Below, piece by piece: positions 1 to 16,824 of a stretch of 64,000 nucleotides of DNA; position 1 is the stretch's first letter, and each line of letters starts with the position of its first letter. The notes under the pieces were generated by a model that worked only from the letters and a program-made list of their open reading frames with translations, made no database searches and was not told the origin of the DNA. Source of the DNA: Bugula neritina (Eukaryota > Bryozoa > Gymnolaemata > Cheilostomatida > Bugulidae); the NCBI GenBank assembly GCA_964035545.1, contig OZ037768.1, positions 8,361,241-8,425,240 of the forward strand. Direction: 5' to 3'. Position numbers and translations under genes: made by a program.

Positions 1-910
1 TAAATATTATACTTATTAAAAGCAAAGTGCAAGCAGAGATGTCATAATCAGGAAGCTCAAAATATTTCTGAAGCTTGTATAATGTACAAAAACATAAACA
101 AACTACTAGTGACCAATACTACATTGATATAAGGTTTTTGAATATAGTTTGGTGCCAAGGTTATTTATTTTCTTGCATTAAGATTAAGAGCGTAAATTTT
201 AAAGTCCACCTGATTGGTTGATTGATAACATTTGTTTTTATTTTGCGGTGAGACTTCTACTTTATCATTAAAAAAATGTTTCAATATAACTAATGTAAAT
301 TATATTGTTTATACCTTTATGTAAATGATTCATTGGAAAGATAACCCTTATTCAGATGTAAAAGCCTGATAAAAGCTCAAGCCTCCAAATAATAAAACTT
401 TAGTGTCAGCATCAGTGTGAAATTTCTATGGACCAGACTCGACTCTTGGTATCTACAGAAAATGATTAGTCATTAAAATTATAAAATTTCAATAGTGTTT
501 TAGAAGGCATATAAGACTCTATAACAAAAAAACCAACTTTGAAAGTTTTGGTTAATTATTCACCTCGAAGGAGTTAAAAAAAACTTCACTATGCACTTTT
601 AATGTGTGTTGATGAGTTGGCTCATCGCATATGTTTGTATTGGTGTCCGGTAAAAATGGCATAGGTAAAAATTGCATAGGTAAAAATGGCACAAGTAATA
701 ATGGCACAAATGGCAAAGTAGGTAAAAATGGCACTTGTTCAATATTAGGGTTTGGGGTGGGGGTTTGAGTTGGAAAAAACTTAACATCAGTGTGCCATTT
801 TTTTCTACTTTTCCATTTGTGCCCTCATTACTTATGCTATTTTTCCCGGTGCCATTTTTACCTAAAATTGTTTGTATTACAGATTTTTTATTCTGCGTTT
901 GTTTTATTAG
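1..910. other. Non-coding flank with imperfect inverted repeat
   Basis: No convincing coding exon is seen. It is probably intron of the plus-strand gene whose last exon starts at 911. The only clear structure is the inverted repeat at about 660-868, listed separately. Confidence 0.5.
660..868. repeat. Imperfect inverted repeat (foldback)
   Basis: The left arm (about 660-737) carries several spaced copies of GGTAAAAATGGCA-like words. The reverse complement of the right arm (about 792-868) carries the same words in the same order, including GGCACAAATGG and AAAAATGGCAC. The arms are separated by about 55 bases. The element ends about 40 bases before the splice acceptor of the exon at 911. Its class is unknown. 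Confidence 0.6.
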
Positions 911-1104
911 AGAGCAGGCTAGATGGTCAGATGTCTCATCGCAGTAATGACTACTACTACGAGTATGAACCCACAGACAGAAGTTACAGTGTGAGCGACT
1001 TCACTACTTCAAACAGCCAACACCAAACATCAACTACACCAGCACCAACTACTGAAAGGCGCACTTTAGAAGAAGTATCTCTCAGTAGCATTCACATTGC
1101 TTAG
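911..1104 (+). CDS. 3' terminal exon of an unidentified gene (partial)
   Basis: This is a terminal coding exon, entered in phase 1 after a pyrimidine-rich acceptor ending at 910 (AG also occurs at 912 and 914, so the exact start is uncertain), and ended by TAG at 1102-1104. The roughly 64 encoded residues are hydrophilic: a YYYEYEP cluster, a Ser/Thr-rich stretch with TSTTPAPTTE, and the C-terminus SLSSIHIA. Composition suggests the cytoplasmic tail of a membrane protein or a disordered C-terminus, but no family was recognised. Earlier exons would lie left of the window or in bases 1-900, where I could not identify them. It converges tail to tail with the C11orf54 homologue. Confidence 0.5.
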
Positions 1105-1758
1105 ATTAGCTGCTAAGCCAAAAATGAAGAATTTTGAACAAATTTATGTAACAAATTACATACATGAAATTTGTGGTTGATATGCTATGTTGTGGTGCTA
1201 TGAAGTTTTATCATTTGTTTCGTAATCTCTTATTCATATTGATAGTATCTTACAATTTCACTACTAGTAAATCATGAAACAATAAGCTTGATTTTTTATA
1301 TTTTTTAGCCAGCAGATATATTAGAACTAAATTTCATTTTTGATTCTTATAAAATGAGCTGAGTCTATATTTTTCTAAATGTTCAAGTTAATATTTGCAC
1401 CTATAAATGTGTTTCTTAAAAAGCTGCTTCAAAGAACTATACAATATTCTGAGGTGGGTTATAAGCAAAAGCACTAAAATATCAAAAGAAAAATTAGTAA
1501 ATAGATACAAGATAAATGAGTAAAAACATACAGGTGAAATACCAGTAAGTGTAATGAACTAAGTAGAGAAAGCTATAAGTATAATACTACGTATCTAGAT
1601 ATGGCAAAGAGCCAAAACTACAAGTTAAGTAAACAGTAATACTGGTGTTTTTCAGTCACAGATCTATGATTTTGCTTGCCTAATCTGTTAAGATAAATTG
1701 AATGTTATGTCTTTAGTATTGAGACTATGGAGCACCATAAGCATTTGCACTAAACTTT
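1105..1758. other. Intergenic region between convergent genes
   Basis: AT-rich sequence between the TAG at 1104 and the minus-strand stop at 1759. It presumably holds both 3' UTRs. No RNA gene, repeat or further exon was seen. Confidence 0.5.
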
Positions 1759-4700
1759 CTAATCCTTGCCAAACTCAGAGGGTACTGGGGGCTGATCAAT
1801 CCTATATAGTGTGTCAGCTATACCAAAATACCCTCGATATGCAACCTCATCAGGCGTTGTATCGTAGTGGTAGTGACCGCCCACTCCTCTATTGGTGAAG
1901 CAATGGAAATGTTCCACTCTCAGGTCAAGACCCTGTGACACACAAACTACAGTAAAACATGGCTACTTCACATAGACAAAGTAGCAACAACAACTTGTCA
2001 CCACACCAAAACATTATATTGTTCAAAAGATATTACAATACTTGGAAAAAATAAATTCTTGTTTAAATCATTCCAATCAATATTAGGAATGAGGCAAGCG
2101 AAAAAAGCATCAGTATTTTTCTTGTGAAAGTATATTTATCAGTCTTGTGGTAACACACATTTCTATTTATTTTATGCAAATTAAAACTGCAAGCAAAAAG
2201 TATCTGGAATAGTCTGTCAGTAAATTAACTAAGATATAGAATAAGTAGCAATAATCAGTATTGAAAAAATTAAATTTTATATCAACAGTTAAATAACCAG
2301 AATAAACCTTTAAAAATTTCATACAGGTGTCTATTATTGTAGCCTGTATTAATTTAAATTGATTCAAAACCGAATTATGGGAAATATCATTACCGGGTCA
2401 TGGGAGACGAGGTAGCCAACCGCTGTTACTGGAGCCTCGTATTCATAGAACTTGAGCCAATTATTCAGCTTCTCCTCCGTATCCACAGGACAAGTAGAAA
2501 AATCCGGCTGAATATCACAGGAAGTAAAGGTTCAGGTGGTCAGAAAATAGATGAATCATTTAATTTCCTATATAATTAAACATGCAAGCACGCCTTTACA
2601 CAGAAACCATTGCACATACAATCCATAAAGTACTAAATATGGCTGACATACAAAGTTCTATGCTGTAGCAAAGTTTCATAAAGTATTGTAACAAAAGAAA
2701 ATTTATAATATATATTTTTTAGTCTCACTTTAAAAGTTTAGATTGTCAGGGTTGAGTCTCTTACCATAATATGAAACTTAGCTTTGCCCTGTTCAAGCAA
2801 GAAAGTCCCACCTAAAGCTACGGGCTGGTCACCGTAATTTTCCGCCAAAACCTTTCTGATTGCACTCATAAAATTCTCATTTCCTGTACGAGTGCGAGCT
2901 TTCACCTCGAGAACCTAGTAATATAAATATAGCTATTATGGCAGCATCACCTTGTAGTTTCAGTGTGACAGATAAGTTACTTGTACAAATCCCATTAATA
3001 GCTCCTTTTCACGTACCAATGTGCTAAGACCACCTTAAAGCTAGTGTAAATTAATATCAATAAAAACTCAACAAGTTTGGAAAATTATTAGAAGTATAAT
3101 CAATGAAATAAAAATAGCGTACTGTATAATGCTGTATAATGTCTAATTATAATATCTTACAGCTGGAAGGAGATCTTGTGAATTATTTGTAAATGAATAA
3201 AAATTACTACATGAATTAAGCAGGTGATGCAATGTCAGGCACTGTGAAAATGTTCGTAGTTTACACTAGCATTAATTATGAACACGCCAGTACATCCTTA
3301 TAATCAATAAATTAGCAAAATATCTTATTTATTTGTATCATATTTATATACTGCATTATATATTACTAAACAACATGCCATATTACAAATTACTATACAA
3401 TATACCATATTACATATTCCTATATAATACACCATATTATTTATAACTATACAATATACCATAGCATATAATTATTACTATACAGTATACCATATACCAT
3501 ATTACTATAAAATATACTATATTATATAATACTATACAATATACCATATTACTATACAATATACCATATTACTATACAATCTACCATATCATGTACATAT
3601 TACTATACAATATACCATATCATGTACATATTACTATACAATATACCATATTACTATACAATATACCATATCATGTACATATTACTATACAATATACCAT
3701 ATTACTATACAATATACCATATCACGTACATATTACTATACAATATACCATATTACTATACAATATACCATATCATGTACATATTACTATACAATATACC
3801 ATATTACTATATAATATACCATATGGGAGCAGGCGTAGTCTGGTGGTTAGCTTGCTGGTCAAGTATGACACGGGTCACGGGTTTGAGTCCCGGCAATTAC
3901 TTGTGCCTCAGTAAAAGCCCTCAAACCGGGCTTTTAGTGTGGTGAGAGGTGCAATCTTTAGCCCACTTAAAGGCTGTTGCCATAAAAAAGTTATGTACTA
4001 TGTATAAACCGCTATAAAGCAAGATGAAATAATCTGTTGAGGACTTATTGTGATTGTAATAGTAATATGGTATATTACAGAGTATTACTATGATATATAG
4101 TAATTAAACATTGCATTTTCTCATAACAATTGAATATAAATATGTTAATACAAGGATCTATATTACAAAAACACATAATGCATTATACAAAATTATACCT
4201 TTAACATAACAGTCATAAAGAAAGACAAGTGTTGAAGCTACTTTTTTATAATATAATTACATGATACAATCTAAACCTCTTCTCTGTATAATTATTATCA
4301 TTTATGTGAGGAATGACAATAGAGGTGCAGTAATTCTTGCCTTAATTTAATTAAATATATGACTGAAAAGTATTAAACTGCAATGTCTAACAAAGCCCTA
4401 AAGTCATGATTATTAAATGATTAGGCATATTAAAAATAATGCATTGTCTTTGGAGCTCTGTGGAGGCAGATGATTCATATTTTCCTAGTAAACGCTGCCT
4501 TAGATTTTAGCTGCTGATAACAATTTTGATTGTCATAGTTATTTAGAAGTTAAATTTTGACACAACGCTATCTAAAACAATGTTGGGATGACTAATAAAA
4601 CCACTTTTGTCAAATAGTATACCAAATTTTACCAAATACAAAGGGGACACAACTCTAAAACATTCTTAAATCCTTACTATATCAACTCTTATGGCCTAAT

Positions 4701-7548
4701 CATATATATTTTCTAGTAAACTTCAAAGCCTGTGAAGCCCAGCAAACAACTTGAACTTTATCATGTTTGATGGATAATTTCATCATCAATAAATAACTTT
4801 TCAACTGTAGACAGTTGAAATAGACAAAGTTACCCGCTCCTCGTCTAAACTTAGCATCCCCTTTGCTTTAGATTAAACTGAGAACTTTTTAAATGATGCA
4901 TTTAACAAATAGTGTGTTAGTATATGTAACAACCTTTCCATCACGCTTTCCCTGAGACAAGTAGAAGTTGGCCATCAGTGCAAACTGGTCAGTGTCCACA
5001 TCCATCTCCTGGCCTTCCATAGTGTCCGTGTTCACTTTTATAATCTTAGTCTTGACGGTAGCGTCTCCGTCCTGAAGGCGCACATTCGCTGCCATCTCGC
5101 TGTTGGTTCCCACAACTGGCCAGGGTCCAGCCCCAGCACCAATCACAAGCCCAGACGTTGTGTTGACCTCATTAGCAATATCCCTGATGTTGAACAACTG
5201 AAACATGCAAGTAATGTTAGGACAGATAATTACAGTTGGTTAAATGTGGTGAACAAATATTCATTTTTAACTAAAAATATGATTAGTACAATTAGGGTGT
5301 TTACAGCTTCAGTTCTAAGCTAGTGATAGTAAAGTAATGAAAGAAAGAAGCCTGAGTATTCTTTAATGCAAGTAGCTTTTAGGACAATTGTACAAAATTG
5401 AAAACAGTTGTTCATTATTAGCGGAACAAAATCTCAAAAATCAGACTAAATTTTCAGATAAAAATGGTGAAGATCCTTTATTTCAACTTCAAGAAGTTAT
5501 AAGTTATCTCACCTTGGTTTTGTCCATTAGTGGAATCAGAAAAGCTGGCCCACCAACATCTACCACTTTTTGTTCTCCACACAAGCCTATATTGTGCATA
5601 CAAGTCGTTATGTAAATATGCTAACAGAATTACAAATTGCTATAATATACTATATGTAAAAATATTGCCAAAATCAGAGCAACTTGCATTATGTTGAGAT
5701 GAAATATACCAAGAAGTTTACTTCAGCTTGCACTGTTTATGAATGCAAAGTTAAAAATTTTAAAAAGATTTGAATAATTAAAAAATAAAATAGACTTGAA
5801 ATTAAAATTTTCCACAAGTCAAAATACTTCATATAAACATGGGAAAAACTAAAACCCCACAAATAAATTGAGTAGAGATGCTGATTTTTCTAATAACTGT
5901 TTGCAGAATACCTGGTAAGGCTAAATTAAATGGCTTTTCAGTCAGATCTGGGCAGTCCACCACACTTACTTGCACTGATGCAAAGTGCTTTGCAAGACCT
6001 TCCTGTAACACTAGAAAAAAAAAGTTTATTCAACACCAAATTTCTATAGATTAGCTAGCATGCTGGCTTACGTTGCGTTTCCTATAAACAACAACTTCTA
6101 ATGAAAGATGTTGAGGACGCATAGAACTTAAATCAGTGCTACTGAATAATACTACAGAGGGAGAAATTACATTTCGATGCAGCTAGAATGTTGTAAAATC
6201 ACTAAGTGTGTTACCAACTACTAAAAACTAATTATTATGCATGCGAGTATATGAAATATGTAATAGAGGTGAAAACAGAAAGATAATTATTGTTTAATAT
6301 TTAATAACATTGTAATTTTTTATTAGTTGCTGTCACTAATTTTACTATTTTATACTTGATAATAAATATGTAATTGCTATATTATAAGTATTATGATAGT
6401 TTTGTGTTGAGTTCATAATATTTTTATATTGTGGAATGAAAGCACTGCTTCCGCCTCCTCCAACATTAAAAAAAACTAAACAGGGTTGTTGATTTCGCAG
6501 TATAGCAGAATAAAACTGTTTACCATGACACAAAACAGAAAGGAAATTTTAATAAATCATTTCAAGTAAACAAAATATTCATTAGTTTGACCACTTTCCA
6601 GCTGTTAGTAAGTAAAAAGTTAAACAGAATCCACAACAATAATTCACTTTGTACCAAAATTAAACAGCTGGTATGCTATATAGTAATTGCTTGAGTTGCT
6701 AGTGTTAGAGGTGATGAGGCACCATAAATAAAATAAAAGATCCCATTACAAATACAAATGTTGTTGATCATAATTACTGAAACATAATGCTAATAGTTTC
6801 AAAGATTAACCAAATAATAAGTGATAACTAAATTCAAAATGTATGCACAATATACAACTTGTTTTCACAACAAAATAAAACCAATAGTAATGATGAGTAT
6901 GCCGTGACAATATCAACATTATGCTGAACTCAATTACTGTGGAGAAATTTACAGTTGAAACCTATGTAAAAACTGTAAACATCAAACTAATTATGTCAAT
7001 GGTGAGGCAATCAATCTCAAAGGTTACGAACTGTGAACTCAACCGCAGTCAATGATAACATCAACATGTTCATTATTATCATTATGATAAACTCATTGTA
7101 AATAAAATATTATTTTTAATCATGCCAGGTGGGCAATTTATTGCTACTACTAGTACTACTAGTAGTAGTAGTACTACTACGTCTACTAGTACTACTACGC
7201 TTAACAGTAAAATAGTCATCATTTTCATAATTGCCATTGTCGTAATAAAAAATCTATAATCACAAAGATCATAATAATGATCATAACTTTATTATTGTCC
7301 TCAATTTGAACTTAAAGTTGAATTTTGACTTTTGATTTAACTTTAAGTTTAAGTTTAACTTATTTTGCGAGTTAGTAATGATAACACAGGGCCAGTGATA
7401 TGACTGTTTATAAAATAAAGCAATTGCATGTAAGAAAATCATAATTATGCAGTAAATTTCGTAAGAATTTACCTGTAGAAACATGATCTATTTCAGGTTT
7501 TAAAAGCTTTAACGTGGATTTAGGTAACTTCTCTTTTATTTCTGCCAT
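1759..7548 (-). CDS. C11orf54: C11orf54-type ester hydrolase (DUF1907), complete, 7 exons
   Basis: Exons on the minus strand: 7473-7548, 5912-6010, 5513-5586, 4934-5197, 2765-2914, 2394-2507, 1759-1932. Phases join without a break to give 316 aa, against 315 in human C11orf54. Family hallmarks are present: QVSVVDCPDL near residue 40, VGGPAFLIPL, the GAGAGP loop, and the C-terminal GGHYHYDTTPD. Human C11orf54 is known to bind zinc through three histidines with ester hydrolase activity. The matching residues here are H267 and H269 (in VEHFHC) and H279 (in GGHYHYD), so the metal site appears intact. No signal peptide or membrane segment is seen, so the protein is probably cytosolic or nuclear. 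The start ATG at 7548 gives MAEIKEKLPKSTL. Intron 4 (2915-4933) carries a minisatellite and a SINE. Confidence 0.96.
3535..3825. repeat. Minisatellite, ~20 bp unit with 51-bp higher-order period
   Basis: Tandem copies of ATTACTATACAATATACCAT, alternating with a longer variant containing TATCATGTACAT, give a higher-order period of about 51 bp. Degenerate related words extend left to about 3360. The array lies in intron 4 of the C11orf54 gene and abuts the tRNA-like head of a SINE at 3826. Open frames through it are artefacts of the repeat. Confidence 0.85.
3826..4000 (+). mobile_element. tRNA-derived SINE copy
   Basis: The head resembles a tRNA, with an A-box-like GTAGTCTGGTGGTTAGC and a B-box-like GGGTTTGAGTCCCGGC about 50 bases apart. 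A body follows that contains a CAAACCGGGCTTTTAGTGTG segment and ends near the CCGCTATAAAGC words. The lack of a clean cloverleaf and the long unrelated 3' body argue for a SINE rather than a functional tRNA gene. It may be a second subfamily beside the copies at 10198, 18953, 33974 and 53796. Confidence 0.65.
7140..7203. repeat. CTA/TAG trinucleotide palindromic simple repeat
   Basis: A run of CTACTAGTACTACTAGTAGT-type words that are self-complementary over about 60 bases, inside intron 1 of the C11orf54 gene. Confidence 0.7.
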
Positions 7549-8330
7549 TTTGCTTATACGCCCACTTCCTGTGCATGCGAAATGATCACGGAGTCAGCGT
7601 GATACATTCACGTGCCTTGGAACTTTTGCAAATCCCATAGCTATGTCTCTTATAGACATTGAGATCCAACCAGTGAACAGAAAAATATTTAGTTCAGTGA
7701 ATCCAACGCTTTGTATAGTATAATATTATGGTCCATCGTAGGAATTGCTTGGTTATGTTCCAATTCTTAAAGTACTGATCTGCTTTGAAACATACTATCA
7801 CTGCAGATTGGTATTCTTCCAAGATTATACTTTGATATTTATCAACTTATAAATTCCACAGCTTGTCATTAACATTAATTTAATGATGTATAATAATTAT
7901 TACCCCATGAAATGTGATTTTTAAATCAGACAAGTTTTTTGCCCAGAATTAACTGCCTTTGTAGTTTAGTGACAGTACATTGTATATAGGATTTATTTTC
8001 TAGGTTATAAATTATAAAACCTTGTTATATTATCAGTTGCCAGTTAGTCTTTGCATACAAAGTAGCACTAACTATGTTGTTGCCAATAGTAATTTTCAAA
8101 TTACACATTTTTATAAGTAATTGCAAAGGATTTATAAATTGAGTAAAAATATAATATATAGTGTACAATATATAATACATAGATAAAAATAAAACACGAT
8201 GCAAGATTCGCATGTTGTGTAAAGCCACTTTTAGTATAAAAATATATCAATTATCAATATATTTACAATGCTATCAAAATAATTATGGCGTACATATTGC
8301 TATAAAACATAATCTATTATATTAGGAATA
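7549..8330. other. Intergenic region, C11orf54 upstream / NHL gene 1 downstream
   Basis: This region lies between two minus-strand genes. It should contain the C11orf54 promoter and 5' UTR next to 7548 and the 3' UTR of the NHL gene next to 8331. No specific element was recognised. Confidence 0.5.
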
Positions 8331-11300
8331 CTATGTTGCTGAAAAGTCGTTCTTTGCTTCTTCCATACAAGGCTGTGAGACACGATTTAGAGATAGCAGA
8401 CAGTTGATCTCTTCAGAAGAGCAAGTAATATTGTCATCAATGTTTTTTGGGGGTTTGCTGCTTGTGCAGCGGTAGCCTACAGCATATGGTGAAATTTGAC
8501 TAGCTGAAGAGACTAGGGACCTACTGTCTTCATTTTCTAGATCAGCTACGGGATGCCGTGGTATCACTTCTTCATAAACTGGAATCTCAATGTTAGATGG
8601 GGGAGGTGGGGGTCGCCCCCTTGGAATTCTATTTCTTGCAGCTCTCCTGTGTAATGACAAAAAGTATTGAATGATACTAGCATAGCATTATCAAAGTTTT
8701 GCATTACTTTGATGGCCTGTTCTCTACTAAACTGAACCTCTTTACGGAGATTACTATTCATCATTATCTAAGTTCCTCTACTTCTGAATTTTACCTTTCA
8801 TTCAACTGGCACCAAATACATGTATAGTGACTAACCTTCTCTGTCTCCTCACCACTATGGCCAGCAGCACAGTAATCAGCAGTACTACTACCACGACCAA
8901 CGCAACAACTGCATATGATGTCCAGCCATCAAAAGAGAAAACAATCTTGTTTGGAGGATCTTTACTAGTTGAGTCTATAAACAGGAAAAACTTTAAAGTT
9001 ATCATCATATCTCTATCTGTTACTACTTTTGTCTGTAAACACTGTTGCTAAGGGTTAGACTTTAGACCATGCTTTGCAGATTAGATTTATATTTCAAGCA
9101 CCGCTTGTTCCTACTCAATGATTATACAAGTTCTTCAACATTACCAGCTGTGGTGCATACTTTAAACAGCTCGTAATGCTATAGTAATAAATCAAAAATT
9201 AAGTAGAAAATGCAGCATTACACATTGTGAATAGTGAATAAAGGAAAGTTGCCAGCCTTCAAAATGAAATGAGAAAAAGAGAAAAATATATACGATTGTT
9301 GATGTGGGGAGCAGATAGATGTCCACACGTATAATTTAACAACATGGTCGCATTGAAGCAACTGTAATGCTTGCCATGTAGTGTATCGAATAGGTAAACA
9401 GACCTGACTTACCACTCACATCCTCTAATATAATGTCTCTTATAATAATATACAACTTCAAACTTAAGAAAAATAATACAATAGCAGGATCTACTGGAGT
9501 GTATTTTATGTGATTGACTCAATCTACACAGTGTTTCACACTTCAACATTGTTCACTTTAAATATTTACCTGGTTCAACAATTGGCCTTACTCCTGGTAG
9601 TACAGGAGGAGATGTTTTCGTCACAGAATATGAAGTTGTTGTTGAGGCTTCAGTTGGCACTGTATACTGAGGGATAACTTCTACAAACATCTACTCAATA
9701 TCTCAAACTGCATACACCACATTATTCATTACAATGTACAAAATTGCATTGCATGTTAGTTATAAAAGGCCAATTTAAACTTGCACCTAATTTGCAAAAC
9801 TTAATATATGAATTATTAGGCTACTTTATAGTCGATACCCACTACCTCAATTTTTTAGGCGATTCTTTCAAATGCAAACTCATAAAACTAGTTTGTAAAA
9901 ATATAATATGAGTAATATGCCTATATAAACACAATCTGATAGTATTGTAAAGAGATAATAGCTTGGAATATGTTATACATATCATTGGCAGATAAAAAGT
10001 ATTTTGTTACTGCAGCTTCAATAACGTTAATACAAGGGTATAAAGCTCAGTATAACACAAGCTAATAAAAATAACATATTTTTTCAATCTGATAAAACAC
10101 TCTTATTTGAAGAATGATTCCTACAGCTAGATTGGTGAACAAAAAAAATAGTAAATAAGGATGTGCCACATGAACTTATTAGTGGTCTAAAGAGTTTCTT
10201 GGAGCAGCCATGGTCTAAGGGTTAGAGCGGTTGCCCAGTAAAACATAAGGTCACTGGTTCGAGCTGGACAAAGGCTATTGGTGATGTTAGGAAGAGCACC
10301 CAGTCATAACTGCTTTTGTGTCACATACGAATAAGTTCGTAGCCCGCTTTAACAAAAACCCTTTACATCAGGGGGATGGCGACTATAAACTTGCTTTTTT
10401 TAAAAGAGTTACTTGGAACTTTTTACAGCTAGGATACAGCTTATTGTGATATCTATATTATTATGTTATCAGCTTTAGCAACATATGTTTGCTATAGCAT
10501 ATAATTGTATTGGTAGTAGCCTGTTAGTATGAGTTGTATAATATATTACATACCTTTCAAAGTTAGCACCTCCACGCAGTCCTGGTATCCAACATATAGC
10601 TGATCTCTTCTAGTAGATAGAGATATGCTGTGCAGTTTTTCACCACTACAACTTCCTCCTAAGCTGGGATTCCAAACATTATCTCCTTGTAAGTTGAGCA
10701 AGTTGAGCTGATATATACCCTCATAGTCCACAATTAAGAGCAAGTTCTCTGTAGACAAAATATAGAGATATTCAATATCTCTATCAAACTCCTCTAAAGT
10801 CATTATTGTGATAGGATTTGTGTTATCATTCACTCGAAGTAGGTGAGATCCTACTGATACTAACATATTATAGTTTTTTAAATTTACAGCTAAACTCTTG
10901 ACATTGTTCAACAAATGGTCATCTCGAATAATTGTTTCTATTACCACACTTTGATGGTCTGCTAATACTCTCAGCAACCGAATAGCGTTGTTTTTGGAGT
11001 CGGTTAAATAGTATGTGCCATTCTTGTAGGGAGACACTATTGCATTCGGCTCGTTAAATCTAGCTTCTGTAGCTTGACCATCACTAAACCCAGAGAATGT
11101 ACATTTACCAGCAAACAAACTTGTTGAGTTTGTTAATCTGTTGACCCATCGGAGGCAATGGTTTCGCTTATCAACAACTATGATATGGGTTGAGTTGAGT
11201 TGATAAAAACTTGATGTCAGATTGAACAATGCTGAGCTACCCTGGCCTTCACTGTATCCTGATCTGCCTCTTCCAACAAAAGGTTCAAGCTGCCCTCCAT

Positions 11301-12297
11301 TCTGTAAAGTACAGAGAGACTGAAAAGTTGCTACTATTAGTTGCTCTGGATTCTCAACATCTTCTTCAATATGATAGGCTGTTGATGGAAATATTGATGG
11401 AGCGTATTTCTCTGACTTTGTTACTGTCAACCTAGAGGTGCAATAGGAATAATATTCAATACATTAGGCTCTCCAGATATTCTAGTTTCATGGAGCAGCT
11501 TGGGAAAAGAAAAACAAGGCTTGGTTATAATAATTAATAACATTTATAAATCATCAACATCTGATTGTTTAATTATAATTTACAAGATTGATTTGCTTTT
11601 CTCCCACAAGTTATGTCAATCAAACTAATAATAAGATTTTAAAATAGGATATGGCATTAGTAGCGAAAACTATGATGATGCTTTACAAGACAAAGTTACA
11701 ATTATTTTCCCAACAGCAGTCATTCAAAGTCACACGGTAAAGAAAAACTGATGGAAAATGAATATGATATTGTAACCATGGGTAAAAGCACATTTACGGC
11801 ATAGTCTATTTATCATTTCCTTCTTTATATTGAGATTGAAAATCTTTGAAGACAAAGTTATATACAATCATCTTTCTTTAAAGACATATTGATGTTATAC
11901 TGGAATTGCATAGAAGGCAATATTTATACATATATGTTGCCAATTTTATATCTAAAGCAAAAGCTTTTTGCTATCACAACGTAAGCTTTTTCTCTAGGCA
12001 GAAATGCTTAAACTAGTTTTAAGATTAGTTCTCCATTAAATTACATTCTCAATATGAAAGATCTGTCTCTAGTTTATTGCTTCAATTCCGTGGATCCCAA
12101 TTATTCTGAATAGAAATGAATAAATTACAGTGAGTGCAAGCACAACTTTAATAAAGCTAGCATGATATGTCACTCATGCAACTACCTAGCTGCAGATAAG
12201 GTAATGTTACTGTAAAAGAGTATACATTAACTTACCCATGAGATACGGTTTTTAGTAAAGAAATGGTTAAAAGAAGTTGAGAAACTGCTTTAAGCAT
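8331..12297 (-). CDS. NHL-propeller single-pass membrane protein 1, 5 exons
   Basis: Exons: 12236-12297, 10554-11431, 9570-9680, 8836-8974, 8331-8646; intron phases 2,1,1,2; 501 aa. Exon 1 encodes a signal peptide (MLKAVSQLLLTISLL). Exon 2 is an extracellular NHL-type beta-propeller with motifs such as HIIVVDKRNHCLRW, DGQATEARFNEPNAIV and YYLTDSKNNAIRLL. A Cys pair (C113, C131) is shared by all three paralogues and may form a disulfide. Exon 3 is a Thr/Ser/Pro stalk. Exon 4 carries the transmembrane helix (about 371-393) followed by RRQRR. The tail (about 394-501) has a PPPPP run, a VYEEV motif and other tyrosines. NHL propellers usually bind protein or other ligands; a receptor or adhesion role is inferred. 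I know of no named orthologue. It is the first of a tandem trio. Confidence 0.85.
10198..10405 (+). mobile_element. tRNA-derived SINE copy (family 1)
   Basis: The head GGAGCAGCCATGGTCTAAGG followed by GGTCACTGGTTCGAGC (B-box-like) leads into the family body: ATTGGTGATGTTAGGAAGAG, then CCAGTCATAA, then GGATGGCGACTATAAACTTG. The same order of blocks is found at 18953, 33974 and 53796. It lies in intron 2 of NHL gene 1, antisense to that gene. Confidence 0.75.
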
Positions 12298-12823
12298 ATC
12301 TCTTCAGGTATGTGTGCTCTTTCTTCACATATGAATTGTAGGATTCATATGCCTATTCTACTGTAATTTACTCTACTCTACTCCACTCTACTCTACAATA
12401 CGATGGGTGTAGGCCTACAGCTATGTAGTTGACTGAAAGCCTGACTTTTAGTATTCTAACTGCAGTATAATCTTTGTAACTAAGCTTATCAGTATTGAGT
12501 CATATCAAGTTATATAAACACTAGTGCCTTGACTTTACAAAAACTTCCTTGTTTAAACAATAAGAAATACAATTCAAACAAGAAAGTAGGAATTAAAGTT
12601 AGTTATCATAGCATACTAGCTGAAAAATTGCATAATAGGTTTTGGCATAGCTCCAGAATTGTAAATGTATTGGCCATAAAGTGTTTATCTGTTTGTAATT
12701 TAATTTACATGCATATTGATTATAATGGATCGATCTAACATACGATTCAATTGATATTCTGCAATATCACATTACAAGTCACAATACCATAATGCCAAAA
12801 TATTAGTAAGCAATCATATATGC

Positions 12824-12905
<82 letters not shown>

Positions 12906-12964
12906 AAAGCAATTGTTACTTCAATACTTTCTCTTGCTAAAGTTCTTCTTTGTTTATTTATTTA
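12298..12964. other. Short intergenic region with TA microsatellite
   Basis: Only 667 bases separate NHL gene 1 (start 12297) from the stop of NHL gene 2 (12965). The region holds a CTACT pentanucleotide run near 12358-12398 and a (TA)n tract at about 12824-12901. It must include the promoter of gene 1; no core promoter motif can be assigned. Confidence 0.5.
12824..12901. repeat. (TA)n microsatellite
   Basis: About 39 uninterrupted TA dinucleotides. Confidence 0.98.

Positions 12965-16824
<3,860 letters not shown>

Noticed and set aside
3591-3945. Two 107-codon open frames with Tyr/Ile repeats
   Set aside because: They run through the minisatellite into a SINE, inside an intron of the C11orf54 gene on the other strand.
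10198-10275. tRNA-like sequence considered as a functional tRNA gene
   Set aside because: A and B boxes are present but the acceptor stem does not pair and the sequence continues into a body shared by other dispersed copies, so it is a SINE.
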